Assembly: GCF_000332645.1 (NCBI RefSeq)
Contig: NZ_AMXN01000009.1
Location: forward strand, 124,001 to 188,000
Reading direction: 5' to 3'
Source of the DNA: Bacillus inaquosorum KCTC 13429
Lineage (GTDB): Bacteria; Bacillota; Bacilli; Bacillales; Bacillaceae
Length of the DNA stretch: 64,000 nt
The translations under genes and the position numbers were made by a program. A model generated the notes under the pieces. That model was given only the letters and a program-made list of their open reading frames with translations. It searched no databases and was not told the origin of the DNA. This document shows, piece after piece, positions 12,248-20,858 of the stretch. Every line of letters starts with the position of its first letter. The first letter of the stretch is position 1.

Positions 12248-12288
12248 TGCCAAATGCCCCTAAACTTAGGGGGGCATTTTTTTATTAT
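12248..12288 (+). terminator. Terminator of yoaZ
   Basis: AAATGCCCC pairs with GGGGGGCATTT, followed by seven T, seven bases after the stop. Confidence 0.85.
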
Positions 12289-12296
12289 AGTTTTTG

Positions 12297-12322
12297 AATA
12301 ACCTGGAATGTTGTTATATGTC
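12297..12322 (+). repeat. Copy 2 of a short dispersed repeat
   Basis: GAATAACCTGGAATGTTG and the following TTATATGTCC match 8768-8794 with three differences. The sequence that follows (AGCAGATCGCTTTTT) resembles the sequence after copy 1. Confidence 0.5.
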
Positions 12323-12514
12323 CTTTTATTAGGAAATCATATAATAGCAGATCGCTTTTTCATGTAGAATTTAAGTCAGAAGGAAGTAGGGTGATGCAGA
12401 AATTTGAAACAATAACTGCATCTGGAACGTATCGAGATAATAAAGTTTAAATATAAGTTGCACAATTTGCTTTTTTGTTTAGTGCTTATATAAAGATGTG
12501 AAAGGGGTATCCAA

Positions 12515-13420
12515 ATGCACCTTCATCATACCCAAAGCGGAAAACAAAACAATCATCCAAAATGGTTGGTAACTATCTTGCTCAGCTGGGGAACGTTCGT
12601 TTTTGCTTTGTTTTTTGCTACATTAATCGGTTCAATGGCCCGCCAAGCAGGTGCTTCCAAGCTTTTGCAGCAAAGTATCCAAGCAGGTTTAGTGACCTTA
12701 ATGACTGTCCCGTTGCTCTACATTCTTCTTAAGCGGTTTTCTAGTAGACCATTTTACTCTATCGGACTGTCTGGGTGGCGGCAAGCCATTCCGAAAGCCA
12801 TTATGGGAGCAATGTATGTGATTATTCTATCCGGATCCGGATTCACTATTGCCCATTTATTGGGCTGGATCAAAGTTGCACAATTTCACTTCTCTGCCCA
12901 TTTGGTTACAGTATTGCTCTTAAACATGATTATCGCTTTCTTTTATGAAGCTTTTCCAGAGGAATTAACTTTTCGTGGGACAGTGTACAATGCTCTAAAC
13001 AGGCGGTTTAACTGTTTCATATCTTTACTCCTTCAGCCGATCCTGTTTGTGCTTGCACCATTAACTGTCAGTGGTTTGCAATATATAGCAGGAATTGAAT
13101 CACCTGCTATCACATTAGATTACATTGTTTTATTGTTGTCTTTTGGATTCATCCTTCAACTTCTGCGCATTGTAACAGGAAGCTTATGGACGTCTATAGC
13201 CTTTCATCTAGCCTTTCTCGAAAATTCTCGGTTCTTCGTCCTGCAGGGGGATGAACGCTTTATTACCTATGAAGAAATTGTGCCGGGTACAGGAGCGTTG
13301 TTTGTAATCTTTTTTATGTTGCTTATTGTTGGTACTCTGCTATTAATACCTGCAGTAATAGCTCGCCGAAATACTATTCAAAGGCACAACAAGAATAAGA
13401 GAGATGACCAAGATGTTTAA
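12515..13420 (+). CDS. CPBP (Abi/CAAX) family intramembrane protease
   Basis: About 301 residues with roughly eight hydrophobic membrane segments. The middle carries the family's first motif, EAFPEELTFRG (EExxxR, catalytic glutamates and arginine near residue 153). After two further membrane segments SLWTSIAFHLAFLENSR gives the second His motif. Members are intramembrane glutamate proteases, in bacteria often linked to bacteriocin immunity or regulated proteolysis. ATG 12515 follows AAAGGGG by seven bases. No bacteriocin gene is seen beside it. The substrate is unknown. Confidence 0.82.
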   Translation: MHLHHTQSGKQNNHPKWLVTILLSWGTFVFALFFATLIGSMARQAGASKLLQQSIQAGLVTLMTVPLLYILLKRFSSRPFYSIGLSGWRQAIPKAIMGAMYVIILSGSGFTIAHLLGWIKVAQFHFSAHLVTVLLLNMIIAFFYEAFPEELTFRGTVYNALNRRFNCFISLLLQPILFVLAPLTVSGLQYIAGIESPAITLDYIVLLLSFGFILQLLRIVTGSLWTSIAFHLAFLENSRFFVLQGDERFITYEEIVPGTGALFVIFFMLLIVGTLLLIPAVIARRNTIQRHNKNKRDDQDV

Positions 13421-13751
13421 TTATTTGAGATTGAATCAGTTCTAATCCTTCCGAATTTAATCAACTAGACTATGATTTATAAAATGATAATGAAGTATGG
13501 TGTGTAAAAGATGAAAATTCGTAATGCATGATGCAGGTGAGTTATGAACCGGAATCGATTTATTAACAGAATACAAAGTGCCAAGCAGTTTTGAACTTAT
13601 TGAAGGTGATGAAGTCGAAATAATTGTTAAAAGAAAATAAATGGGATTTGTACATAAACAAAATAATGGATAAAGTCTGTGAACATCGAGCTACTGTATA
13701 ATCAATCCAGAAATAAGGGAAATTAACTAAAAAAATTGTGAGGGATATCCA
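13421..13751. other. Intergenic region with a decayed small gene
   Basis: From 13560 to 13640 a plus-strand frame reads LLTEYKVPSSFELIEGDEVE then IIVKRK and a stop. It looks like the C-terminal end of a small protein whose start is lost (a stop codon and short out-of-frame starts lie just upstream). No other feature is evident. Confidence 0.35.
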
Positions 13752-14204
13752 GTGAAACGATTTATTTTAGTTATATCCTTATTGTCTGCTGTTGTTGCTT
13801 ATCCAACTCAAGTAAATGCTAATTCAATGCCTTGTAGTGTAATACTGGAACCGGTGGATCAAAACCTTAAAAATGCAAAAGGTGTGGCATTAATCTATAA
13901 GGTGCAATTAAATCCACCGAGTGCTGCCAGAACGAATATAAGCATTCTTGCTGTCCACCTTCCCGAACCATCTTCTTATGGAAATTACGACAGTTATGAA
14001 GGATTTGCTTCTAAACCCGGTGAAATTAGTTGGCGGTTTAAACTTTATCCCACTCCTGAGGAAGAGAGCCCTAGTTGGGCGGGAAGATTTGACTTAATTA
14101 CAGCCGAAATGAAGAATGTTAAAGTTCAAGTACGTCTTTCTCATTCTAGAACTCAAAAGTTGGGGCCAAGTGTACTAACGAGTAATATTGAATCTTGTAA
14201 TTAG
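13752..14204 (+). CDS. yoaW: Secreted protein YoaW
   Basis: A 150-residue exported protein. It has an N-terminal signal peptide (MKRFILVISLLSAVVAYPTQ, cleavage likely after VNA near residue 23) and a small beta-rich mature part with two cysteines (in MPCSVIL and at the very end, ESCN) that could form a disulfide. It matches the known secreted YoaW of B. subtilis; function unknown. GTG 13752 is preceded by GAGGGAT at good spacing. It stands alone, followed by a truncated copy of the small gene at 20567. Confidence 0.75.
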   Translation: MKRFILVISLLSAVVAYPTQVNANSMPCSVILEPVDQNLKNAKGVALIYKVQLNPPSAARTNISILAVHLPEPSSYGNYDSYEGFASKPGEISWRFKLYPTPEEESPSWAGRFDLITAEMKNVKVQVRLSHSRTQKLGPSVLTSNIESCN

Positions 14205-14252
14205 AAGTTACTTGAGGACGCAAGCGTGTAAAACAAACTTGGAATGAAGTGA

Positions 14253-14390
14253 ATGATTAAATCGATTATTTTGCCTGAAGAGAATGCAAAAATAACTTTC
14301 GAAAAACCGATAAGCGAAGAATCGATAATGAGCATTGTCGCTGCGGTAATGTATTGGTTCTGGGACTCCACATTACTTTGTTTAACTTAA
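14253..14390 (+). pseudogene. Truncated paralogue of the small gene at 20567-20761
   Basis: A 45-codon frame beginning MIKSIILPEENAKITFEKPI, closely similar over about 24 residues to MIRSITLPEEKTKITVGKPI of the intact gene at 20567. After that the similarity is lost and the frame ends WDSTLLCLT. No ribosome site of quality precedes it. It is a degenerate second copy about 6 kb from the intact one. Confidence 0.6.
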
Positions 14391-14616
14391 ATCACGTATT
14401 TTACAACGTTCACAACAAGTATAAAGGCCGCTGATCCGAACAACAAATACCCTGACCTTGTTTGTTTATTTGAAAGTGATTCCACTCCCACTAAAACAAA
14501 GAGAAGTGCAACTAATACTTGGAGAGAAACCAAGAGGAATTCACTTTGGCTATATAGAGAATACACACATAGTATCAAAGCTGCACATGAAATAAAAATT
14601 TTGAAGCTTTAAGCAA
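14387..14616 (-). pseudogene. DUF3953-like small membrane protein with an apparent frameshift
   Basis: The continuous part (14387-14578) encodes two membrane segments, LLVSLQVLVALLFVLVGVES and SGYLLFGSAAFILVVNVV, as in the small DUF3953/YczI-like membrane proteins. A good ribosome site (TTAGGAGTGG) lies ahead of TTG 14616, which reads LLKASKFLF but runs into TGA. A one-base shift in the AAAATTTTT run would join it to FISCAALILCVYSLYS and the rest. So the gene is frameshifted near its start, or the base count of that run is wrong, or a weak internal TTG at 14578 is used. Confidence 0.5.
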
Positions 14617-14960
14617 AGAACCACTCCTAATGAAGTTTTTATTAAACCTTAACACGTTACATTCTTTTATTGGAGAGGCAAAGGGATCAAGATAAAGAAG
14701 TATTTTAAACAAATTTAAAACAAAAAGAGCATTAATTTACATGCTCTTTTTCATTTTCCCTGCATCAGATCCGACCGTCTTATTTGCTCAAGCCGGGTTC
14801 CTGATTGAAGCTGTATGAAATAGTTTCAAATTATTTTTTGGATTGATGTATTTGTCGTTTTCGGTTTTATGAAAAACGTTGTATAAAAATCTTTCATTTT
14901 CTCTAAAGGCTTTGGCAAATTGTTATTACTAAATATCACTCCCGAGAAATGTATATGCAT
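14617..14960. other. Intergenic region
   Basis: Apart from the terminator-like hairpin at 14722-14753 I see nothing recognisable in this 344-base stretch. Confidence 0.4.
14722..14753 (+). terminator. Terminator-like hairpin
   Basis: AAAAAGAGCAT pairs with ATGCTCTTTTT across an AT-rich loop; with A and T runs on both sides it can work in either direction. Confidence 0.6.
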
Positions 14961-15839
14961 TCACACTTTCTGACGTGAAAATTTAAATGTATTCATAAAG
15001 ATGCCGCAGCATATCAGCATTGCGCCGATGATGATGTTTATGGTGATCTGTTCGTGCAATTGCAGCCATCCAAAGAATAGAGCCAATACGGGAACGAACA
15101 TTAGTGCCATGGATGCTTTTGACGCTTCGATTTGATTGAGCACCCAAAACCATACGACAAATGTAAAGCCGGTAGAAAGCAAACCATTAAACACCAATGA
15201 CCATACCGCCTGATATGTCCACTTGGCTGAATGGACCGGTTCCAATATAAAGGAGAAAACCAATAACATGACGGCTCCCATCAGAAGATGCCAGGCATTC
15301 ATATGAATGATATCGATATGCTTGAATTGAAGTTTGCTAAACACATTTGCGATTCCCCAGCTAAGCGCTGCCGCAAGGACGCATAGTTCTCCAAATAAAG
15401 CGCTTTGATCGACATGCAGCATTTCTTTTCCAAATATAAATAAAAGTCCAAAGAAGCCGCTTATCAGCCCGATCGTTTTATACACATTCATTTTTTCGTT
15501 TAATGTAAAATGGCTGATCACCGTAACAAATATAGGCATCGTATACACCAAAACAGAGGTTTTTCCTGAATCAACAAATTGCATTCCATACGTTAAGATC
15601 CCCATATAGCCCAGACCCATCAGCAGGCTCATGATGATATAGCTTTTGACATGTGCTTTTCCTATTGAAAGTTTCTTTCTTTGAATGAAGAGAATGAGAA
15701 ATAAAGGAACCGCCCCGATAAACAGGCGCAAAGCCGAAAACAAAAGCGGAGGGATGTCATGTATTCCTACTTTCATCGCTACCCAAGTATAGCCCCAAAT
15801 AAGTGTGACAGATATGATTCCCAGCATGACTTTTACCAT
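14961..15839 (-). CDS. yoaV: EamA/DMT-family transporter YoaV
   Basis: Inner-membrane drug/metabolite transporter of 292 residues. Ten hydrophobic segments form two EamA repeats (first ending near residue 140 around ALFGELCVLAAALSWG, which opens the second). It starts MVKVMLGIISVTLIWGYTWV, the standard EamA beginning. Members export amino acids, sugars or other metabolites; the substrate here is unknown. ATG 15839 follows AAAGGCGG. It is divergent from the LysR gene yoaU about 100 bases away, so yoaU probably controls it. Confidence 0.85.
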   Translation of the reverse strand: MVKVMLGIISVTLIWGYTWVAMKVGIHDIPPLLFSALRLFIGAVPLFLILFIQRKKLSIGKAHVKSYIIMSLLMGLGYMGILTYGMQFVDSGKTSVLVYTMPIFVTVISHFTLNEKMNVYKTIGLISGFFGLLFIFGKEMLHVDQSALFGELCVLAAALSWGIANVFSKLQFKHIDIIHMNAWHLLMGAVMLLVFSFILEPVHSAKWTYQAVWSLVFNGLLSTGFTFVVWFWVLNQIEASKASMALMFVPVLALFFGWLQLHEQITINIIIGAMLICCGIFMNTFKFSRQKV

Positions 15840-15940
15840 TATAAAGCCGCCTTTCTTGTTTAAATATTCGTGCTGGTTTCTATCATATGTTACATTTATA
15901 TATAACTGAAATACATTTTTATTATTGGGGGTATAACCAA

Positions 15941-16813
15941 ATGGTTATGAATATGAACCATCTTCACATATTTGTAAAAGTCGGGGAGAAATTGAATATT
16001 ACAGAAGCGGCAAAAGAATTGTTCATCTCTCAGCCAGCGGTTAGCAAAGCGATTAAAAATCTGGAAAGCTCGCTGCAGCTGAAATTATTGATCAGAGATA
16101 AACATCATGGTTTAATGCTGACTGATGTCGGAAAGGAAATTTTACTGCTGGCGAGGCAAATGAAGGGGATTGAAAGCAAAATATATCAAGTAGCCAACCG
16201 GGAAAACAAGCTGCTAAGCGGGAAGGTGAAAATCGGTTCATTTCCTGCTGTTTCAACAATTATCATGCCGCAGGCGATTGCGGCATTCAGATCAAATTAC
16301 CCGCTGATCCGCATAGAATTGGTCGAAGGGACCTCTGATCAAATCAAAGGATGGGTCGAGGATCGGACGGTTGATATTGGGGTCGCAGCATCTCCATTTG
16401 AACCGTTTGACCATCAACTATTGTGCAAAGACTATATGGTGGCTGTCATCCCGCCGCAATATGACGAATTAAAACAGGAAAAGCATGTCGACCTCAAAAC
16501 ATATCAAGATGACCTTATTTTTTGCAAAGGCGGTCATGAAATTGCGATGTCAAACACGTTTCAGCAGCACCGCATTGAATTAAAGGAAAACTTAACTGTG
16601 CAAAATGCCGAAACCTTGATCAATATGGTTAAAAACAACTTGGGCATAGGCATTATTTCAAACTTTACACTGTCATCTGTCCCGCATCAATTGATCAAAA
16701 AAGACATCTTTCCGCGGATCACCCGCGATATTGGCGTTATCGCGCATTCATTTGATGAAATAACGCCGGCGGCGCAAGAGTTTATCAAGGTCTTGAAAGC
16801 AGACGTGATTTAA
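15941..16813 (+). CDS. yoaU: LysR-type transcriptional regulator YoaU
   Basis: About 290 residues. The N-terminal winged helix-turn-helix starts MNHLHIFVKVGEKLNITEAA and contains LFISQPAVSKAIKNLESSLQ; the C-terminal two-lobed effector-binding domain begins near residue 95. Start at ATG 15941, preceded by TTGGGGG; an in-frame ATG at 15887 has no ribosome site. Its divergent position next to the exporter gene yoaV is the usual arrangement for a LysR activator and its target. The effector is not known. Confidence 0.87.
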   Translation: MVMNMNHLHIFVKVGEKLNITEAAKELFISQPAVSKAIKNLESSLQLKLLIRDKHHGLMLTDVGKEILLLARQMKGIESKIYQVANRENKLLSGKVKIGSFPAVSTIIMPQAIAAFRSNYPLIRIELVEGTSDQIKGWVEDRTVDIGVAASPFEPFDHQLLCKDYMVAVIPPQYDELKQEKHVDLKTYQDDLIFCKGGHEIAMSNTFQQHRIELKENLTVQNAETLINMVKNNLGIGIISNFTLSSVPHQLIKKDIFPRITRDIGVIAHSFDEITPAAQEFIKVLKADVI

Positions 16814-16852
16814 ATCCGTACACAAAAAAACATAAGGCGATCAATCATAAGA

Positions 16853-16882
16853 AAAAAGCAACAATTCGAACGTTGCTTTTTC
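16853..16882 (+). terminator. Terminator of yoaU
   Basis: AAAAAGCAAC and GTTGCTTTTT form a perfect 10-base stem with a T tail. Confidence 0.85.
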
Positions 16883-16927
16883 CCAGTATCTTATTGAAAC
16901 TTTGTGCGCTAGGAGAGCTTCAACCTG

Positions 16928-16970
16928 AAAAAGTCTTGACCCTGCCATTCGTAGGACCAAGACTTTTTTA
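16928..16970 (-). terminator. Terminator of yoaT (two-way)
   Basis: AAAAAGTCTTG pairs with CAAGACTTTTT, flanked by A and T runs; it lies ten bases after the end of yoaT on the minus strand. Confidence 0.75.
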
Positions 16971-16979
16971 AAAAGGGTT

Positions 16980-17777
16980 TTAACAGTTGTAGAAATTGGC
17001 AGTTTCTGCCTTTGTGGGATTCTGTTCCTTTACTTGTTTTAACGTTGCAACTATAAGAAAGCTAACAATTACTAATAAGAGCCATGAACTCACCTTTCCT
17101 AGATGAACGAGACTCCATGCATTGGTTTGGTTTGGGTATGTCCAAGCCCCGAAAAATGTTGCGATATTTTCGGCTATCCATATAAAAAATCCGATGAGCA
17201 CAAAAGAAAGTGCAAGCGGCATACGGTAGCGAGTTCCATTCACCTCGTATATGACCCATGATTGCCAAAAGACAATGATGACAAGTCCAGATAACCACCA
17301 GCGAATGTCAATCGAATAATGGTGGGTGAAAAAATTCAAATAAATCGCAGCAGCAAGCGGTACAACTACAAAAAACGGCGGCCACTTAACCAGTTCAACA
17401 TTAAGCCTTCTCCACGCCTGGCATAGATAACTGGCTACACTTGCGTACATGAAGCCGCTATATAAAGGCACCCCAAACATTTTGGAATATCCTTCTTCTG
17501 GATAAGACCAGGAGCCCATATGCACTTTGAAAAGTTCAAGAGCAAGTCCAATTAGGTGGAACAAGGTGATCACTTTTAATTCATCCCGTGTCTCAAGACC
17601 GGAACGCACCATCCACAACTGCATGAGAACGCAGATGATGAGCAGCCAGTCATACCGCGGCAAGAAGGGAAGAGGGATGATTTGTGTAATAGCCAAAGAG
17701 GCAAAAATAACGACAGGAAACAAACATGAAAGGGCCTGTTCCCAACCAAAACGAACGAGTTGTTTTAGGGCTCTCAT
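16980..17777 (-). CDS. yoaT: DUF817 family membrane protein YoaT
   Basis: Integral membrane protein of about 265 residues with seven to eight hydrophobic segments. The family-typical blocks FKVHMGSWSYPEEGYSKMFG and VPLYSGFMYASVASYLCQAW lie near residue 90. DUF817 proteins are conserved but uncharacterised. Start at ATG 17777, nine bases after GGAGG; an in-frame TTG 15 bases upstream overlaps that site. It stands alone on the minus strand; its neighbours give no functional clue. Confidence 0.82.
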   Translation of the reverse strand: MRALKQLVRFGWEQALSCLFPVVIFASLAITQIIPLPFLPRYDWLLIICVLMQLWMVRSGLETRDELKVITLFHLIGLALELFKVHMGSWSYPEEGYSKMFGVPLYSGFMYASVASYLCQAWRRLNVELVKWPPFFVVVPLAAAIYLNFFTHHYSIDIRWWLSGLVIIVFWQSWVIYEVNGTRYRMPLALSFVLIGFFIWIAENIATFFGAWTYPNQTNAWSLVHLGKVSSWLLLVIVSFLIVATLKQVKEQNPTKAETANFYNC

Positions 17778-17900
17778 GATGTGTGCCTCCAAAGTTTTTT
17801 TCTGAATATATGTAAGGCACGCTTAGATGGACATAGGGTTACGTCCATAGGATCACCGCCAAATCACTTTATTTTTCTTTTGATGATAAATATCTTTTCT

Positions 17901-18125
17901 TTATGAATCCTGTGTGTCTTCTTCATTTCGGTATTCCAGAATATCTCCTGGCTGACATTCTAAAGCCTTACAAATCGCTTCTAAGGTTGATAATCGAATG
18001 GCCTTTGCTTTTCCGTTTTTCAATATAGAAAGATTAGCCATCGTTATGCCAACCCTCTCCGAAAGCTCTGTTACGCTCATTTTCCTTTTAGCAAGCATCA
18101 CATCAATATTGATAATAATTGCCAT
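17901..18125 (-). CDS. yozG: Cro/CI-type HTH regulator YozG
   Basis: A 74-residue protein consisting of a single XRE helix-turn-helix of the YozG/YoaS type: MLAKRKMSVTELSERVGITM, ANLSILKNGKAKAIRLSTLE and AICKALECQPGDILEY. Such genes are paired with DUF2975 membrane proteins. It starts at ATG 18125 with TGAGGTG six bases upstream; that ribosome site overlaps the stop codon of yoaS, so the two genes form one transcript and are translationally close. Probably it regulates its own operon. Confidence 0.87.
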   Translation of the reverse strand: MAIIINIDVMLAKRKMSVTELSERVGITMANLSILKNGKAKAIRLSTLEAICKALECQPGDILEYRNEEDTQDS

Positions 18126-18135
18126 GTTCATCACC

Positions 18136-18618
18136 TCAGACCGTTAAGTCATTTTCTGATTTTATATCAATCGCTTCTTTTAACAGTTTTTGAAGAACAG
18201 CAGCAAAGACTGCTATCACCATTGAAGCAAAAATAATGACCAATCCGATGACAATGATACCCGGGGCGTCGTCTACCTCGGCCATGAGATAAAAGAATGG
18301 CATGCCTGCCGCAAACAAGATACTGATAGTGACCGCACAGTATTTAATATTCTTTAAAGCTCTTACAGAAATTTTAGAGAAAGCTTTGTTCTTGTCGATA
18401 TAGCTTAAAAGCTTAAACGCTTGATAAAGAGCAAAGTAAAAAGGTATCGCCGCTCCATACAAAAAGATGAAAACGAGATATTGTATATAAGCCATATTTG
18501 GAAATAATTCTGCTGTATAATTGGCTATCCTAGGCACCACAAAAATGCACAAAGCAAGAATCGGAATTCCAATTAGAATAACAGCAATCTTTAAAAAGAG
18601 TGTTGACACTCGATTCAT
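18136..18618 (-). CDS. yoaS: DUF2975 membrane protein YoaS
   Basis: About 160 residues with four membrane segments, beginning MNRVSTLFLKIAVILIGIPI. Between segments 2 and 3 is FALYQAFKLLSYIDKNKAFS, the DUF2975 signature (YIDxNxAFS). These proteins are almost always followed by a small XRE regulator, as here. The function is unknown; membrane sensing coupled to the regulator is an inference. ATG 18618 has AGTGAGGTG upstream. First gene of the yoaS-yozG operon. Confidence 0.85.
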   Translation of the reverse strand: MNRVSTLFLKIAVILIGIPILALCIFVVPRIANYTAELFPNMAYIQYLVFIFLYGAAIPFYFALYQAFKLLSYIDKNKAFSKISVRALKNIKYCAVTISILFAAGMPFFYLMAEVDDAPGIIVIGLVIIFASMVIAVFAAVLQKLLKEAIDIKSENDLTV

Positions 18619-18989
18619 AAAAAGCACCTCACTTATTTATTGTCAAATTGAATTTAACACACGATTTATCGTTTTACAATAAAAAAATATTGAAAAGGAT
18701 TATTTTATTGTTGTTATAAAATGATCTTTTTATTTTAGACAGTCACAAAAAGGCATCCTCATGCGAGGGAGATGCTCTATCATTTTAAACTTGTTCAACG
18801 ATTTAAACCGTGTGTTTCAGTGAGCTCGGGGAATTGATGTGAACACTTAAAGATATAGCTCTCTATGAGGGTTTTTTTATTGCTTAAAAATAAGTAAATC
18901 AGCATCTAAATATTCAAACAAACGATGGGAAGAAATACATCAAAGGATAAGCTGCTGTTCATACTAATGGTCGGGAGGTAAACCGACTT
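18619..18989. other. Divergent intergenic region between yoaS and yoaR
   Basis: Contains an imperfect hairpin near 18748-18780 (GCATCCTC/GAGGGAGATGC) and otherwise AT-rich sequence. No operator or RNA gene is recognised. Confidence 0.4.
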
Positions 18990-19901
18990 ATGATACAAAT
19001 TTGGATCACTGGCCTATTATTATTGGCTCAGCCGAGCGAACAGCCTGACAGCTTAACGATCACACAAGAGGGACGGACGATTGCCACTGTTAACCGTGAA
19101 AACTTTACGATGCCTCTTCCCGGTACGCCGCTGATTGACCATGAAAAGTACCGTAAGTTCATCTTGCAGCTCGATCAGCAAATTTACCGTGAGCCGATAA
19201 ATGCTGCAGTTAACGATCAGGGGAGCATCACCCCGGGCAGGGTTGGTTACAAACTGTATCAACAGGCGTTTATGGAAAAGTTTTATGCTTATTTCTATGG
19301 TCAAGGCCCCTCCAAGGTAGAAGTACCTGAATTGAATATTTATCCGAAAGTTGACAGCGAATTGCTTGCTCACATCAGTACGCAGAAGCTCGGTCAGTAC
19401 GTAACTTATTTTAATTCGAGCAATGAAAGCCGTTCCCACAATATTTCACTTTCTGCTAAAGCAATTGACAACCATGTTGTTTTCCCTAATGAGACGTTTT
19501 CATTTAATCAAGTTGTTGGAATGAGAACACGGGACAAAGGCTATAAGAGTGCGCCCGTTATCGTTAAAGGTGAGTTATCTGAAGGCGTGGGCGGAGGAAT
19601 TTGTCAGGTATCATCAACACTATTTAATGCTGTTGATCGTGCGGGGCTGCGAATTGTTCAGCGCTATTCTCATACAAGAAGCGTGCCATATGTTCCTCCC
19701 GGACGTGATGCTACAGTAAGCTGGGGAGGTCCAGACTTTCTCTTTCAAAACCAATATAATCAACCAATACTCATTCGGGCAAAACGGAGTGGGGGGAGTA
19801 TGGTTGTTACGCTCTACTCTTCTGATGTGATCAATAACAAACTGCGAAAAGTTCCTAGAGCACCATCTCAAATACCGAAAGAAATAAATGACGAGCGGTA
19901 A
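18990..19901 (+). CDS. yoaR: VanW-family protein YoaR
   Basis: 303 residues with a short hydrophobic N-terminus (MIQIWITGLLLLAQPSEQ), probably exported or membrane-tethered. The second half is a VanW domain: YVTYFNSSNESRSHNISLSA near residue 132, PNETFSFNQVVGMRTRDKGY, then EGVGGGICQVSSTLFNAVDR and a final SWGGPDFLFQNQYNQPILI. VanW proteins occur with vancomycin-resistance and cell-wall genes, but their activity is not known. ATG 18990 follows GGGAGG by 11 bases. No van genes are nearby. Confidence 0.85.
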   Translation: MIQIWITGLLLLAQPSEQPDSLTITQEGRTIATVNRENFTMPLPGTPLIDHEKYRKFILQLDQQIYREPINAAVNDQGSITPGRVGYKLYQQAFMEKFYAYFYGQGPSKVEVPELNIYPKVDSELLAHISTQKLGQYVTYFNSSNESRSHNISLSAKAIDNHVVFPNETFSFNQVVGMRTRDKGYKSAPVIVKGELSEGVGGGICQVSSTLFNAVDRAGLRIVQRYSHTRSVPYVPPGRDATVSWGGPDFLFQNQYNQPILIRAKRSGGSMVVTLYSSDVINNKLRKVPRAPSQIPKEINDER

Positions 19902-20005
19902 GGCACATACCCTTAGATGGTTAAGAGCTTGTAAACTGCTCAACATCATGTCTAAGACACACTTTTATTGAAAAGCGAATGAAAAAGAAAGAAGGGATAA
20001 AAAAA

Positions 20006-20500
20006 GTGAAAAGGGTATTATTTTCCTTATGTGTTTTAATATTTGGATTTACCTTTGTTCAATCAAAAGCGCAAGCCCTGACTTTTACGGTGTTGCCCAT
20101 TACACAAAAAACAGACCAGTGGTTAGTAAAAGTAAGTGAAGCAAAGAATGTAAAGGAATTTGCGAGCCCTCAAAACGGGGAATATAAAGTATATTCCTTG
20201 GAAGTCAAAAACATAGGGGGAAAAGCAGCTACAGTGGATGTGCAACTGTATAGAAATGACCCTGATTCAATCACAAGGTTTTCACTTTTTGGTTGTCCTG
20301 ATGAAAATTGTATAAAACAAAAAGAAGATTCTAAAACGTTAGCTGACAGTTTAAACGATGGTTCGCCGTTGAGGTTCAAGCATTTTATGCTGGCAGATAA
20401 GGCTTCTGAATTAGAAGTTGATATTATTTGGACACAAAAGGGGAAAGAAGGACGCCATTTAAAACAAACCTTTAAATTTACTGAAGATGGGGTTAATTAG
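20006..20500 (+). CDS. Secreted protein of unknown function
   Basis: About 164 residues. A clean signal peptide (MKRVLFSLCVLIFGFTFVQS, cleavage likely after KAQA) precedes a beta-rich mature domain with YKVYSLEVKNIGGKAATVDV and two cysteines in FGCPDENCIK. I do not recognise the family; it resembles small exported immunoglobulin-like proteins. GTG 20006 follows GAAGGGA; ATG 19979 in frame lacks a ribosome site and would put charged residues ahead of the signal. The small gene at 20567 follows on the same strand. Confidence 0.6.
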   Translation: MKRVLFSLCVLIFGFTFVQSKAQALTFTVLPITQKTDQWLVKVSEAKNVKEFASPQNGEYKVYSLEVKNIGGKAATVDVQLYRNDPDSITRFSLFGCPDENCIKQKEDSKTLADSLNDGSPLRFKHFMLADKASELEVDIIWTQKGKEGRHLKQTFKFTEDGVN

Positions 20501-20566
20501 GCTTTAAAGCGGCATACTTCCAGAAAGGAAAGGGGAGAGTAAAATAAAAATGATGGGAGGGCTTTG

Positions 20567-20761
20567 ATGATTAGATCCATTACTTTGCCAGAGGAAAAAA
20601 CGAAAATAACAGTTGGAAAACCAATCAAAGATGAGTCAAACGTCAAAGTTACTGCGATTTATGACTATAGAGAAGAACCAGAGGAAGCGTTTTGGATACA
20701 CTTATCCGATGGAAGTGAAATGTTTGTCGATGATCACAAAGTCTTTATTGAATACGAATAA
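20567..20761 (+). CDS. Small acidic protein (YozF-like), unknown
   Basis: A 64-residue soluble protein MIRSITLPEEKTKITVGKPI... ending FVDDHKVFIEYE, with a strong ribosome site (GGGAGGG). No known domain is recognised; the pattern of short strands suggests a small beta protein. A truncated paralogue lies at 14253. From memory of the region it may be yozF, but I cannot confirm that. Confidence 0.6.
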   Translation: MIRSITLPEEKTKITVGKPIKDESNVKVTAIYDYREEPEEAFWIHLSDGSEMFVDDHKVFIEYE

Positions 20762-20858
20762 AGAAAGGTATCGAAATGACCAAGCCGATGGATCATTTCC
20801 TGCAGCTTAAAATTACAAAGAAAAAGACAGTTACACCTTTGAAAAACATGCAACGCAG

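Noticed and set aside
13752..14204. yoaW and the gene at 20006 as members of one named toxin family
   Set aside because: Both are small secreted proteins followed by related small genes, but I see no shared motif between them, so no toxin call is made.
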